Shown: piece after piece, positions 43,499 to 51,749 of the stretch
Position numbering within the stretch: the stretch's first letter is position 1
Layout of the letters: each line of letters starts with the position of its first letter
Source of the DNA: Streptomyces sp. PTY087I2
Lineage (GTDB): Bacteria > Actinomycetota > Actinomycetes > Streptomycetales > Streptomycetaceae
NCBI RefSeq assembly: GCF_001687325.1
Contig: NZ_LZRD01000008.1
Coordinates: 124,001-188,000 of the forward strand
Length of the DNA stretch: 64,000 nt
Direction of reading: 5' to 3'
Translations under genes and position numbers: made by a program
Notes under the pieces: generated by a model
Told to the model about the DNA's origin: nothing
The model's database searches: none
What the model saw: the letters and a program-made list of their open reading frames with translations, nothing else

Positions 43499-44149
43499 TC
43501 ACCCGGTGGAGACCGGCAGCACGTCCGGCGACAGCGCACCGGCGTTCGCGGCGGCGCTCGTCATCCGGCGGCGGTGGTGACGGCGGCAGAGAACCTCGTA
43601 GCCGATCTCCGTGGCCGGCCGGTCGACGTCCCCGACGACGACCTGCTCCCCCTCGACGACCATCGCACCGCCGACCGTCCGGGCGTTGTGCGTGGCGCGG
43701 GCCCCGCACCAGCAGAGCGCCTCGACCTGAAGGGCCTCTATGCGGTCGGCCAGTTCGATCAGCCGCTGGGAGCCCGGGAACAGCTTCGTGCGGAAGTCCG
43801 TGGTGATGCCGAAGGCGAAGACGTCGAGCTTCAGATCGTCGACCACACGGGCCAGTTGGTCGATCTGGTCCGGGGCGAGGAACTGCGCCTCGTCCACGAT
43901 CACGTAGTCGACGCGGCCGCCCCGGCTGACCCGGTCCACGATGTTCGCGTACAGGTCCAAGCCCTCCTGGGCCTCGACGGCGTCCGTCACCAGACCGAGC
44001 CGGGAGGAGAGCTTGCCCTCCCCCGCGCGGTCGTCCCGGGTGAAGATCACGCCCTGGAGACCGCGGGCCGAGCGGTTGTGACCGATCTGGAGGGCCAGCG
44101 TGCTCTTTCCGCAGTCCATGGTTCCGGAGAAGAACACCAGCTCGGGCAT
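43499..44149 (-). CDS. tdk: Thymidine kinase
   Basis: 216 residues, type II thymidine kinase, phosphorylating thymidine in the salvage route. P-loop SGTMDCGKST at 8-17, DEAQF for magnesium and catalytic Glu near 93-97, lasso and zinc ribbon with CWCGA and CRRHH cysteines (about 153-195). ATG at 44149. It is 44 bases downstream of the phosphodiesterase-like gene in the same direction. Confidence 0.92.
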   Translation of the reverse strand: MPELVFFSGTMDCGKSTLALQIGHNRSARGLQGVIFTRDDRAGEGKLSSRLGLVTDAVEAQEGLDLYANIVDRVSRGGRVDYVIVDEAQFLAPDQIDQLARVVDDLKLDVFAFGITTDFRTKLFPGSQRLIELADRIEALQVEALCWCGARATHNARTVGGAMVVEGEQVVVGDVDRPATEIGYEVLCRRHHRRRMTSAAANAGALSPDVLPVSTG

Positions 44150-44193
44150 GAGGGGTCGAGCACCTTTCGGAGGGGGCGGTAGCGCAGGAGGGG

Positions 44194-45381
44194 TTACGAG
44201 CGTACTTCGAGGAGCGGGACGAGCTGTTCCACGGGGGTCAGGGAGCCGTGCACGCCCGCCATCGCCGACTCGTGCGGCTCGTTGACGGAGGCCGTGATGA
44301 TCACGTCGTCGTGGGCGGCGGCGACGACGTCGCCGATCCGTCCGTACACCCGCTCGTCGATCGTCGGGCCGAACCAGCCGGCGGCGATCGCCTCGTCGCG
44401 GCTCGCGATCCAGAACTGCTCGCCGAGGACCTCGCGCCAGACGGCCAGGACGTCGGCCTGGGCGCCGGGGACCGCGTAGACGTGGCGGGCGCGGCCCTCG
44501 CCGCCGAGGAGGGCGACGCCCGCGCTCAGCTCCCAGTCCTCGTCGAAGTCGATCCGGGACTGCTCGTCGAACGGGATGTCGATCATGCCGTGGTCGGCGG
44601 TGATGTAGAGCGCGGAGCGCGGCGGAAGCTGCTCGGCGAGGCGCCGGGCGAGCCCGTCGACGTACATCAGCTGGCCGCGCCAGGCGTCGGAGTCGGTGCC
44701 GAAGCGGTGGCCCTTGCCGTCGACCTCGCTGTAGTACGTGTAGACGAGCGAGCGGTCGCCCGCGGCCAGGCGCTGGGCGGCGACGTCCATCCGGTCCTCG
44801 CCGGAGAGCCGGCCGAGGAAGGAGCCGCCGCTGAGCGCGATCTTGGTGAGGGGGGTCTGCTCGAACATCGGCGCGGAGACCTGCGCGGTGTGGACGCCCG
44901 CGGCGTCGGCGAGCCGGAAGACCGTGGGGTGCGGCTGCCAGGCCTTCGGCTCGGTCCAGGGCTTCCAGCGGAGCTGGTTCATCAGCTCGCCGGTCTCCGG
45001 GTTGCGCGCGGTGTAGCCGGGAAGGCCGTGCTCGCCGGGCGGCAGCCCCGTACCGACGGAGGCGAGCGAGGTCGCGGTGGTGGAGGGGAAGCCCGCGGTG
45101 AGCGGGCGGCCGGTGCCACCGCGCGAGGTGGGGAGCAGGGAGTGCAGGAAGGGGGCCTCGTCCGGGTGGGCCTTGATCTGCTCCCAGCCGAGGCCGTCGA
45201 TCAGGAAGACGCAGTTGCGCCTCGCCGGGGTCAGCTCGGGGATCGCGGCGGTGAAGCCCGGCACCTCAAGGCCGGCGGCGAGCGTCGGCAGCAGGTCCGC
45301 GAGCGAACCGCTGCCGTACTCGGGCACGGGCGCGGTGTCGAGGGCCAGCGGTACGGGGTCCTGCCAGGCGGGCTGGGCCAT
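44194..45381 (-). CDS. Alkaline-phosphatase-superfamily phosphodiesterase
   Basis: 395 residues, type I phosphodiesterase/nucleotide pyrophosphatase fold. FLIDGLGWEQ holds the first metal Asp, and the nucleophile Thr lies in FPSTTATSLASVGTG; later metal ligands are in YYSEVDGKGHRFG and TADHGMID, with a final His in MAGVHGSL. No signal peptide is visible, so it is probably cytoplasmic. The ATG at 45381 overlaps the DUF5998 stop by one base-step (ATGA-like). Substrate unknown. Confidence 0.87.
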   Translation of the reverse strand: MAQPAWQDPVPLALDTAPVPEYGSGSLADLLPTLAAGLEVPGFTAAIPELTPARRNCVFLIDGLGWEQIKAHPDEAPFLHSLLPTSRGGTGRPLTAGFPSTTATSLASVGTGLPPGEHGLPGYTARNPETGELMNQLRWKPWTEPKAWQPHPTVFRLADAAGVHTAQVSAPMFEQTPLTKIALSGGSFLGRLSGEDRMDVAAQRLAAGDRSLVYTYYSEVDGKGHRFGTDSDAWRGQLMYVDGLARRLAEQLPPRSALYITADHGMIDIPFDEQSRIDFDEDWELSAGVALLGGEGRARHVYAVPGAQADVLAVWREVLGEQFWIASRDEAIAAGWFGPTIDERVYGRIGDVVAAAHDDVIITASVNEPHESAMAGVHGSLTPVEQLVPLLEVRS

Positions 45382-45977
45382 CAGCGGCCACTCGCCGCGG
45401 TGGCGGCCGTGGCCTCGGAGAGCGCCTGGGCGAAGGCGAGGGTCTGGCGCACGGCGTCGGGGCCGTCACCGGCCTCGCTGACCCGCAGGCTCAGGTCGTC
45501 GGCGGTGGAGCTGCCGGTGTAGCCGTGGTCGGCCTCGCAGTTGGAGTCGCCGCAGGCGGCGGGCTCCAGGTCGATGCGGGAGACCGCGCCCCAGCCGATG
45601 GTCAGGACGACCTCGCGGGGCAGGGTGCCCGGGACGTACTTCTCCGGGTTGGCCACCACCCGGCTGACGACGACGGAGGAGATCCGCTCCAGCTTCACCG
45701 ACTCGGTGGAGGTGGTGGCGTACGGCGTCGGGGAGCTGGTGTCGGCGGCCTGCTCGTCGGTGTGGCTGACGATGAACCGGTGCTCGGTCAGGACGAGGAC
45801 GGTCACATGGCGGCGGACCTCGTTGGAATCGAACGTGGTCTCCTGGTGGACCAGGTACGAAGCGACCGGCTCCCCGCCGACGGCGGCCTCCACCGCCTCG
45901 GCCACGAGGGCCGGGTAGTAGCCGCTGCGCTCGATCGCCGCGCGCAGCCCCTTGGTCGTCGTACCGGTCTTTGCCAT
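45381..45977 (-). CDS. DUF5998 family protein
   Basis: 198-residue actinobacterial protein. MAKTGTTTKGLRAAIERSGYYPALVAEAVEAAV opens a helical N-terminal part, followed by beta-rich sequence with HQETTFDSNEVRRHVTVLVLTEHRF and PREVVLTIGWGAVSRIDL, and two cysteines in CGDSNCE. It recalls bacterial PH-like domains but the function is unknown. ATG at 45977; it is translationally coupled to the phosphodiesterase gene. Confidence 0.78.
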   Translation of the reverse strand: MAKTGTTTKGLRAAIERSGYYPALVAEAVEAAVGGEPVASYLVHQETTFDSNEVRRHVTVLVLTEHRFIVSHTDEQAADTSSPTPYATTSTESVKLERISSVVVSRVVANPEKYVPGTLPREVVLTIGWGAVSRIDLEPAACGDSNCEADHGYTGSSTADDLSLRVSEAGDGPDAVRQTLAFAQALSEATAATAASGR

Positions 45978-46042
45978 GAGCACCATCCTACGGCGGGCCG
46001 GTGACTGCCGGGGACGCCCCGGGGCCCACCGGCCGGTGAGGC

Positions 46043-49000
46043 TCAGTAGTTCGGAAGGCGGCGGGGGCCGACGTCGCTCCGGGCGGGCGGCGGGGCGAGC
46101 CGGACGCTCGCGCCGAGCACGGTGAGTCCCTGCGGGGCGACCACGACGGGTTCGAGGGCGACGGAGACCACCTCCGGGTGGTCGTCGACCAGCCGGGACA
46201 GCCGCAGCAGCAGCTCTTCGAGGGCGGCCGTGTCGACCGGGGCCGAGCCGCGCCACCCGAACAGCACCGGGGCCGCCCTGATGGACCGGATCAGCTCGGC
46301 GGCGTCCCGGTCGGTGGCGGGAACCAGCCGGTGCGCGGTGTCGCCGAGCAGTTCGGAGGGCGCTCCCGCGAGGCCGAAGGAGAGGATCGCCCCGGCGGCC
46401 GCGTCGATGGAGGCCCGCACGACGGTGTCCACGCCGCGCGGGGCCATCGCCTGCACGACGGGGAGCAGTTCGGCGGGCTTGCCGAGGAGGTCGGTGAGCT
46501 CGCCGTACGCCCGGCGCAGCGCCTCCTCGTCGGCGACGTCGAGGCGGACCCCGCCGAGGTCGGCGCGGTGGCGCAGGTGGGGCGCGGTGGTCTTGAGGGC
46601 GACCGGGTAGCCGAGCCGGGCCGCCGCGGCGACGGCCGCCTCGGCGTCGGGGGCGGGCAGCGTGGGGCGTACGTCGATGCCGTAGAGGCCGAGCAGTTCG
46701 CGGGCCTCGTCGTGGCTGAGCGCGCGCCCGCGCGGGTCGGGGGCGGCGGCGAGCTGCGCCTCGATGAGCGCTGCGGCACCGGCCTCGTCGATGGTGTCGT
46801 CGAGGAACTCGGGAATCTTGCCGGGCACGGCCGCCTGCCGCCGCCACTGGGCGTACTTCACGGCCTCGGCGAGCGCCCGTACGGCGCGCTCGGCGGCGGG
46901 GTAGGCGGGGATGCGGCCGGGGCGGGTGGGGGCTTCGGGGTCGGTGGCGGCTTCCGGGGCGGCGGTCGCGTCGGGGGCGGGCGTTGCGGAGGTCGCTGTT
47001 CCGGGGGCGAGTGCTTCGGAGGCGGGTGTTGTGGGGGCGGGTGTGCCGGGGACGGCGGATCCGGTGGGAGGCGTCGCGGAGGCCGGTGTTCCGGGAACGG
47101 TCGGGGCGGTCGGCGTTCCCGGCACGGTGGGCCCGGTCCGGGCGGCGGGCGTTGCCGGGGACGCGGTCCGGGGCGCGGCGGTCCGAGGGCGTGGGGCCGC
47201 CGTGCTGCTCGCGGCGGCCAGCGCCTCCGCCAGGCCGCCGATCTCGACGTGGACGACGGCCACCGGCTTGGCCGAGCCGCCGGCCACCGCCTTGGTCAGG
47301 GCCTCGGCCAGCACCTGGCCGTCGCCGGTCTCGGACTCGCCGTTCTCCCCCACCCACGGGATGGCGGTGACGATCACGGCGTCGCAGGCCCCGTCCGCCA
47401 GCGCCTCGGCCAGCGCGTCGCGGAAGTCCTGCGGAGAAGCGGCGGTGGTGAGGTCGATCGGCGGGCGCGGGCGCAGCCCCTCGGCGAGGCAGGCGTCGTA
47501 CGTCAGCAGGCCGAGGGACTCGGAGTTGCCGAGGATGGCGACCCGGGGGCCGGCCGGGAGGGGCTGGCCCGCCAGCAGGAGCCCGGCGTCGACCATCTCG
47601 GTCACGGTGTCGACCCGGATGACGCCGGCCTGCCGCATCAGCGCCGAGACCGTGGTGTCGGGGATGCGGCTGACCGGGACGGCGTGCCCGGGCGGGTTGG
47701 TGCCGCTGTGCCGGGCGCCCTTCACCACGACGACGGGCTTCACGGCGGCGGTACGGCGGGCGAGGCGGGTGAACTTGCGGGGATTGCCGAGGGATTCGAG
47801 GTAGAGCAGGGCAACGTCGGTGTCCGGGTCCTCGAACGAATACTGGAGGAAGTCGTTGCCGGAGACGTCGGCCCGGTTGCCCGCCGAGATGAACGAGGAC
47901 AGACCCGCGCCGCGCCGGTGGAGGCCGGAGAGCAGGGCGATGCCGATCGCGCCGGACTGGGTGAACAGGCCGATCCGGCCGCGGGCGGGCGACTCGGGGG
48001 CGAGGGAGGCGTTGAGCCGGACGGTCTCGGCGGTGTTGATGATGCCGAAGGCGTTCGGGCCGATGATCCGCATGCCGTACGAGCGGGCCTGGCGGACCAG
48101 TTCGCGCTGGAGCTCGCGGCCCTCGGCGCCCCGCTCGGCGTAACCGGCGGAGAGGACGACCAGGCCCTGGACGCCGTGCTCACCGCAGTCGGCGACGGCC
48201 TCGGGGACCCGGTGGGCGGGGACGGCGATGACGGCGAGGTCGACCTGCTCGTCGATCTCGCCGAGGGAGCGGTGGGCGGGCACCCCGTCGAGGGTGGCCA
48301 GGCCCTCGTCGAAAGCGCGGTTCACGGCGTAGGTGCGGCCGGTGTAGCCGGCGGCGAGGAGGTTGCGCAGGACCGTGCGGCCCACTCCGCCGGGGGTGCG
48401 GCCGGTACCGATGACCGCGACGGAGCCGGGGGCGAGCAGGCGCTGCACCGAGCGGGCCTCGGCGCGCTGTTCCCGGCCGCGCTGGACGGCGAGGGACTTC
48501 TCGGTGGGTTCGAGGTCGAGGGTGAGGTGGACGGAGCCGTCCTCGAAGCTGCGGCGCTGGGTGTATCCGGCATCCCGGAACACCTTGATCATCTTGTTGT
48601 TGGCGGGAAGCACCTCGGCGGCGAAGCGCCGGATGCCGCGCTCACGGGCGACCGCGGCGATGTGTTCGAGCAGCGCCGATGCGACTCCGCGGCCCTGGTG
48701 GGCGTCCTGGACGAGGAAGGCGACCTCGGCCTCGTCGGCGGGGGCGGAGGCGGGGCGGCCCGTGTCGTCGATGCGGTCGTAGCGGACGGTCCCGATGAAC
48801 TCGCCGCCGATCGTGACCGCCAGCCCCACCCGGTCGACGTAGTCGTGATGGGTGAAGCGGTGCACGTCCCGGTCGGATAGACGGGGATACGGGGCGAAGA
48901 AGCGGTAGTACTTCGACTCGTCGGACACCTGCTCGTAGAAGCTGACCAGTCGCTCGGCGTCGTCCGTGGTGATCGGCCTGATGCGCGCGGTGCCGCCGTC

Positions 49001-49072
49001 GCGGAGCACCACGTCCGCTTCCCAGTGGTCGGGGTACGCGTGATGCGGACTCTGCTCCGGCGTGGGCTCCAT
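46043..49072 (-). CDS. GNAT-acyl-CoA synthetase fusion (Pat-type protein acetyltransferase)
   Basis: 1009 residues: N-terminal GNAT domain (about 20-190) with acetyl-CoA loop QDAHQGRGVASALL, then the ADP-forming acyl-CoA synthetase set: CoA-binding VAVIGTGRTPGGVGRTVLRNLL, succinyl-CoA ligase-like PNAFGIINT and FTQSGAIGIALL with the phospho-His region, and a C-terminal ATP-grasp from about 760. Pat proteins of this kind acetylate and silence acetyl-CoA synthetases. A low-complexity linker of about 110 residues rich in Ala/Pro/Thr with repeated PGTP units separates the halves. ATG at 49072 chosen over TTG at 49078. Confidence 0.85.
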   Translation of the reverse strand: MEPTPEQSPHHAYPDHWEADVVLRDGGTARIRPITTDDAERLVSFYEQVSDESKYYRFFAPYPRLSDRDVHRFTHHDYVDRVGLAVTIGGEFIGTVRYDRIDDTGRPASAPADEAEVAFLVQDAHQGRGVASALLEHIAAVARERGIRRFAAEVLPANNKMIKVFRDAGYTQRRSFEDGSVHLTLDLEPTEKSLAVQRGREQRAEARSVQRLLAPGSVAVIGTGRTPGGVGRTVLRNLLAAGYTGRTYAVNRAFDEGLATLDGVPAHRSLGEIDEQVDLAVIAVPAHRVPEAVADCGEHGVQGLVVLSAGYAERGAEGRELQRELVRQARSYGMRIIGPNAFGIINTAETVRLNASLAPESPARGRIGLFTQSGAIGIALLSGLHRRGAGLSSFISAGNRADVSGNDFLQYSFEDPDTDVALLYLESLGNPRKFTRLARRTAAVKPVVVVKGARHSGTNPPGHAVPVSRIPDTTVSALMRQAGVIRVDTVTEMVDAGLLLAGQPLPAGPRVAILGNSESLGLLTYDACLAEGLRPRPPIDLTTAASPQDFRDALAEALADGACDAVIVTAIPWVGENGESETGDGQVLAEALTKAVAGGSAKPVAVVHVEIGGLAEALAAASSTAAPRPRTAAPRTASPATPAARTGPTVPGTPTAPTVPGTPASATPPTGSAVPGTPAPTTPASEALAPGTATSATPAPDATAAPEAATDPEAPTRPGRIPAYPAAERAVRALAEAVKYAQWRRQAAVPGKIPEFLDDTIDEAGAAALIEAQLAAAPDPRGRALSHDEARELLGLYGIDVRPTLPAPDAEAAVAAAARLGYPVALKTTAPHLRHRADLGGVRLDVADEEALRRAYGELTDLLGKPAELLPVVQAMAPRGVDTVVRASIDAAAGAILSFGLAGAPSELLGDTAHRLVPATDRDAAELIRSIRAAPVLFGWRGSAPVDTAALEELLLRLSRLVDDHPEVVSVALEPVVVAPQGLTVLGASVRLAPPPARSDVGPRRLPNY

Positions 49073-49129
49073 GGCCAAAGCCTACGGCCGGACGGGAGGC
49101 CGGGCACAGCACCACGTACTGCATGAGAG

Positions 49130-49145
49130 ACTGGTCTAGACAACC
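49130..49145 (+). promoter_or_regulatory. DasR-type dre site before the HPr gene
   Basis: ACTGGTCTAGACAACC matches 14 of 16 positions of the remembered DasR-responsive element (ACTGGTCTAGACCACT) and is centred about 30 bases upstream of the HPr start. DasR is the N-acetylglucosamine-responsive GntR repressor of Streptomyces PTS genes, and a site before ptsH is known in S. coelicolor. Confidence 0.8.
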
Positions 49146-49168
49146 GTTGATATGTGAAGGGCAGAACC

Positions 49169-49450
49169 ATGGCTGAGCGCCGCGTAAACGTCGGTTGGGC
49201 CGAGGGCCTGCACGCCCGCCCCGCTTCCATCTTCGTCCGTGCCGCCACGGCCTCCGGCGTCCCCGTGACGATCGCCAAGGCCGACGGCAATCCGGTGAAC
49301 GCCGCCTCCATGCTGGCCGTGCTCGGTCTGGGCGCGCAGGGCGGCGAGGAGATCGTGCTCGCGTCCGACTCGGACGATGCCGAGGCCGCTCTGGACCGGC
49401 TGGCGAAGCTGGTCGCCGAGGGCCTGGAAGAGCTTCCGGAGACCGTCTGA
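49169..49450 (+). CDS. ptsH: HPr phosphocarrier protein of the PTS
   Basis: 93 residues. His15 in GLHARPAS accepts phosphate from enzyme I and passes it to EIIA components. Ser47 in NAASMLAVLGL occupies the position of the regulatory serine of low-GC Gram-positives, though the surrounding sequence differs. ATG at 49169 with GAAGGG upstream. Monocistronic, with a terminator 39 bases downstream. Expression is likely controlled by N-acetylglucosamine metabolism through DasR. Confidence 0.95.
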   Translation: MAERRVNVGWAEGLHARPASIFVRAATASGVPVTIAKADGNPVNAASMLAVLGLGAQGGEEIVLASDSDDAEAALDRLAKLVAEGLEELPETV

Positions 49451-49488
49451 CCCCTCCGACTCCGGTCCGTCCGGATTCGATCCGCGCG

Positions 49489-49521
49489 AGAGCCGTGATT
49501 CCGTCAAGGGATCACGGCTCT
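49489..49521 (+). terminator. Terminator after ptsH
   Basis: AGAGCCGTGAT (49489-49499) pairs with ATCACGGCTCT (49511-49521) and is followed by the T-rich TTCGTTTTC, a standard rho-independent terminator. Confidence 0.88.
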
Positions 49522-49621
49522 TTCGTTTTCGGGTGAGATCGAGAGAGATCCGCATCTCGATGATTCAGGCAGCACAAAATAGGTGCTCCGAAATTACTTC
49601 CCTTTGTATACGGCGCTTTTG

Positions 49622-50329
49622 TTAATGCCGGACGCCCGCAGTGTTTACGCCGTGTTGCGAACTTCTCACCGGGGGAACGGGAGCGGTGCGACGCCCCGCG
49701 AGGTCCGGGCGGCGGAGCCGGTGCTCGGCGGTGGAGCGTTCCGCGTGCTGGGCGGTGAGCGCCCTCGCCCGTTCCGCGTCGCCGCGCGCCACGGCGTCCA
49801 CGATCGCGCCGCGCTCGGCCCAGGAGTCGACCGGGCGGGCCGGCTGCTCGACCGCGTACATCCAGGCGATCTTGTGCCGGAGCTGGGTGAGCAGCGCGAT
49901 GAGCCCGGGGCTGCCGGAGGCCTGGGCCAGGGTCTCGTGGAACCAGCCGCCCAGGGAGCGCAGATCCTCGCCCTCGCCCCGGCGGGCCCGCTCCTGGCCC
50001 AGCCTGACCAGACCGCGGAGCACCTTGAGGTGGGCTTCCGTGCGGCGCTGGGCGGCGCGGGCCGCGCCCAGCGGCTCCAGGAGCATCCGCACCTCCAGGA
50101 GGTCGGCCGCCTCCTGCACGGTGGGCTCGGCGACACAGGCGCCGGCGTGTCTGCGGGTGACCACGAAGCCTTCGGACTCCAGCGTGCGCAGCGCCTCGCG
50201 GACCGGGACGCGGGAGACCCCGTAGCGGCGGGCCAGCAGCTCCTCGGTGAGGCGGCTGCCGCGCTCGTAGACACCGGAGACGATGTCGTCACGGATCGCC
50301 GTGCATACCGAATGCGCGGGAATGCGCAT
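49622..50329 (-). CDS. GntR-family regulator, FadR/FCD subgroup
   Basis: 235 residues. N-terminal winged helix (about 5-75) with RYGVSRVPVREALRTLESEGFV as the recognition region, then a helical FCD ligand-binding domain (about 85-205) with an HETL motif that may hold a metal-binding His. FCD regulators bind small carboxylates. It stands alone, convergent with ptsH; the short AT-rich gap 49522-49621 holds no gene. It is not DasR itself, which belongs to the HutC/UTRA subgroup. Target unknown. Confidence 0.85.
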   Translation of the reverse strand: MRIPAHSVCTAIRDDIVSGVYERGSRLTEELLARRYGVSRVPVREALRTLESEGFVVTRRHAGACVAEPTVQEAADLLEVRMLLEPLGAARAAQRRTEAHLKVLRGLVRLGQERARRGEGEDLRSLGGWFHETLAQASGSPGLIALLTQLRHKIAWMYAVEQPARPVDSWAERGAIVDAVARGDAERARALTAQHAERSTAEHRLRRPDLAGRRTAPVPPVRSSQHGVNTAGVRH

Positions 50330-50454
50330 ATCCGAACCTCCGCCTTGATCCCCGCGAAACGCGGCCGCCCGACGTCTGTTCCGTGACTCTATGACAATCC
50401 GCCGGAATTTCCGATGGCAGGCCGGAATCCAGGGATATCTTCTGGCGGGAATTA

Positions 50455-50486
50455 CCGAAGGCCCCGGCAGGTGCCGGGGCCTTCGG
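50455..50486 (-). terminator. Terminator after the M23 peptidase gene
   Basis: Fifteen-base arms CCGAAGGCCCCGGCA (50455-50469) and TGCCGGGGCCTTCGG (50472-50486) with a very tight loop, 24 bases beyond the M23 stop on the minus strand. Confidence 0.78.
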
Positions 50487-50509
50487 ACGGTGGATCGCTC
50501 GGGGTGGGG

Positions 50510-51325
50510 TCAGACGTTCAGACCGTGGGAGCGCAGGTAGGCGACGGGGTCCATGTCGGAGCCGTAGTCGGGGGTCGTGCGGGCCTCGAAGTGCAGGTGC
50601 GGGCCGGTGGAGTTGCCGGTGGAGCCGGAGAGGCCGATCTGCTGGCCGGAGGAGACGCTCTGGCCGACGGAGACGCCGATCGAGGACAGGTGGCCGTACT
50701 GGGTGTAGGTGCCGTCCGCCATCCGGAGCACGATGTTGTTGCCGTACGCGCCGCCCCAGCCGGCCTCGACGACCGTGCCGGCGCCGACCGCGACGACGGA
50801 GCTGCCGGAGGCGGCCCGGAAGTCCACGCCGGAGTGGCTGCCGGAGGACCAGAGGGAGCCGCCGGCGTTGTAGCCGGTGGTGACGTAGGAGCCGGCGACC
50901 GGGAGGTGGAAGGCGTTCAGCCGGGCGCGCTCGGCGGCGCGGGCGGCACGGGCCTTCTCCTCGCGGATCTCCTTGGCGCGGGCCTCGGCCTTGCGCTCGG
51001 CCTCGGCCTTCGCCTTGGCCCTGGCGGCCTTCTCGCGGGCCTCGGCGGCGGCCTTGGCCTTCGCCTTCGCGACCGCGTCGGCCTGCCGCTGCTGGGCGTC
51101 GGCCTGCGCGTCGATCCGCTCGGCGAGGGTGGCGTCGAGGGAGAGGGCCTGGGTGAGGCCGGTGTCGGCGACCTTGGCGGCCTCGGTGTCGGCGGCGAGG
51201 GCCGGGGAGGACAGCGAGCCGAGGACTCCGGTGGTGGCCAGGGCCGCGATGCCGGCGGCCTGGGCGCTCCGACGCGTGAGGCGGCTCGGGGCACGGTGCT
51301 TCCCGGTGGCACGGGTGAACGCCAT
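50510..51325 (-). CDS. Secreted M23 peptidoglycan endopeptidase
   Basis: 271 residues. A basic start, hydrophobic helix and ALAA cleavage site give a signal peptide (about 1-45). Residues 75-135 are a long Ala/Lys/Glu/Arg coiled coil. The LytM/M23 domain (about 140-270) has metal ligands in SHSGVDF (HxxxD) and HLHFEA (HxH), with YGHLSS between. It should cut peptide cross-links in the cell wall. Its leader contains a c-di-AMP riboswitch, as known for cell-wall hydrolases such as rpfA in Streptomyces. Confidence 0.93.
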   Translation of the reverse strand: MAFTRATGKHRAPSRLTRRSAQAAGIAALATTGVLGSLSSPALAADTEAAKVADTGLTQALSLDATLAERIDAQADAQQRQADAVAKAKAKAAAEAREKAARAKAKAEAERKAEARAKEIREEKARAARAAERARLNAFHLPVAGSYVTTGYNAGGSLWSSGSHSGVDFRAASGSSVVAVGAGTVVEAGWGGAYGNNIVLRMADGTYTQYGHLSSIGVSVGQSVSSGQQIGLSGSTGNSTGPHLHFEARTTPDYGSDMDPVAYLRSHGLNV

Positions 51326-51353
51326 GGAGGGGCTGGTTCCTTTCCTTCCTTCT

Positions 51354-51505
51354 CGCCTACCGGGTTAGCTGACGGGTTCGGAGCAGGAAGGTCTCCTACG
51401 GATCCCCGCGCCGGTTCGCGGCACGGGCCTCCGATTCACCCCAGGGACTGCGTGGGTCCCCGGCTCCCCAGGCTCGCGCCTGACGGGGACTCGGCGATGA
51501 CTGTC
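51354..51505 (-). ncRNA. c-di-AMP (ydaO/yuaA) riboswitch
   Basis: On the minus strand the leader of the M23 gene reads CGCGAGCC, then GGGGTGAATC in the middle, and ends with GAACCCGTCAGCTAACCCGG and TAGGCG (51354-51381). These are the conserved blocks of the ydaO/c-di-AMP riboswitch. It ends about 28 bases before the start codon. Such elements lower expression when c-di-AMP is high, linking cell-wall cutting to osmotic/potassium state. The 5' boundary is approximate. Confidence 0.9.
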
Positions 51506-51667
51506 CGGCGCCGCGGCTGCGGCATACGGGTGACGGACAGCCGGGCCGACGCTAGGCGGGGCGACTTCCCATCACCAAACGGACAAGGGGATTTGTCGCG
51601 CATCCCACAGGGCAGACAGGCAACCACTCCCCCAAATGGGTTAAATCAGACTAATGCGGCAAAAGAC

Positions 51668-51703
51668 CAGGACCCCGACGAAATCTCTTCCGTCGGGGTC
51701 CTG
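51668..51703 (-). terminator. Terminator after the M16 peptidase operon
   Basis: Perfect 13-base arms CAGGACCCCGACG (51668-51680) and CGTCGGGGTCCTG (51691-51703) with a 10-base loop. On the minus strand it is followed by TCTTTT, so it ends the M16 operon. Confidence 0.88.
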
Positions 51704-51749
51704 TTCACGGCAGTGGCCGCACAGCGGGCGGCCGTGCGCCGCGGTGGTG

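Noticed and set aside
46178-48880. A 900-codon plus-strand open frame antisense to the Pat-like gene
   Set aside because: Gly/Val-rich shadow without family motifs; the reverse strand is a recognised multidomain enzyme.
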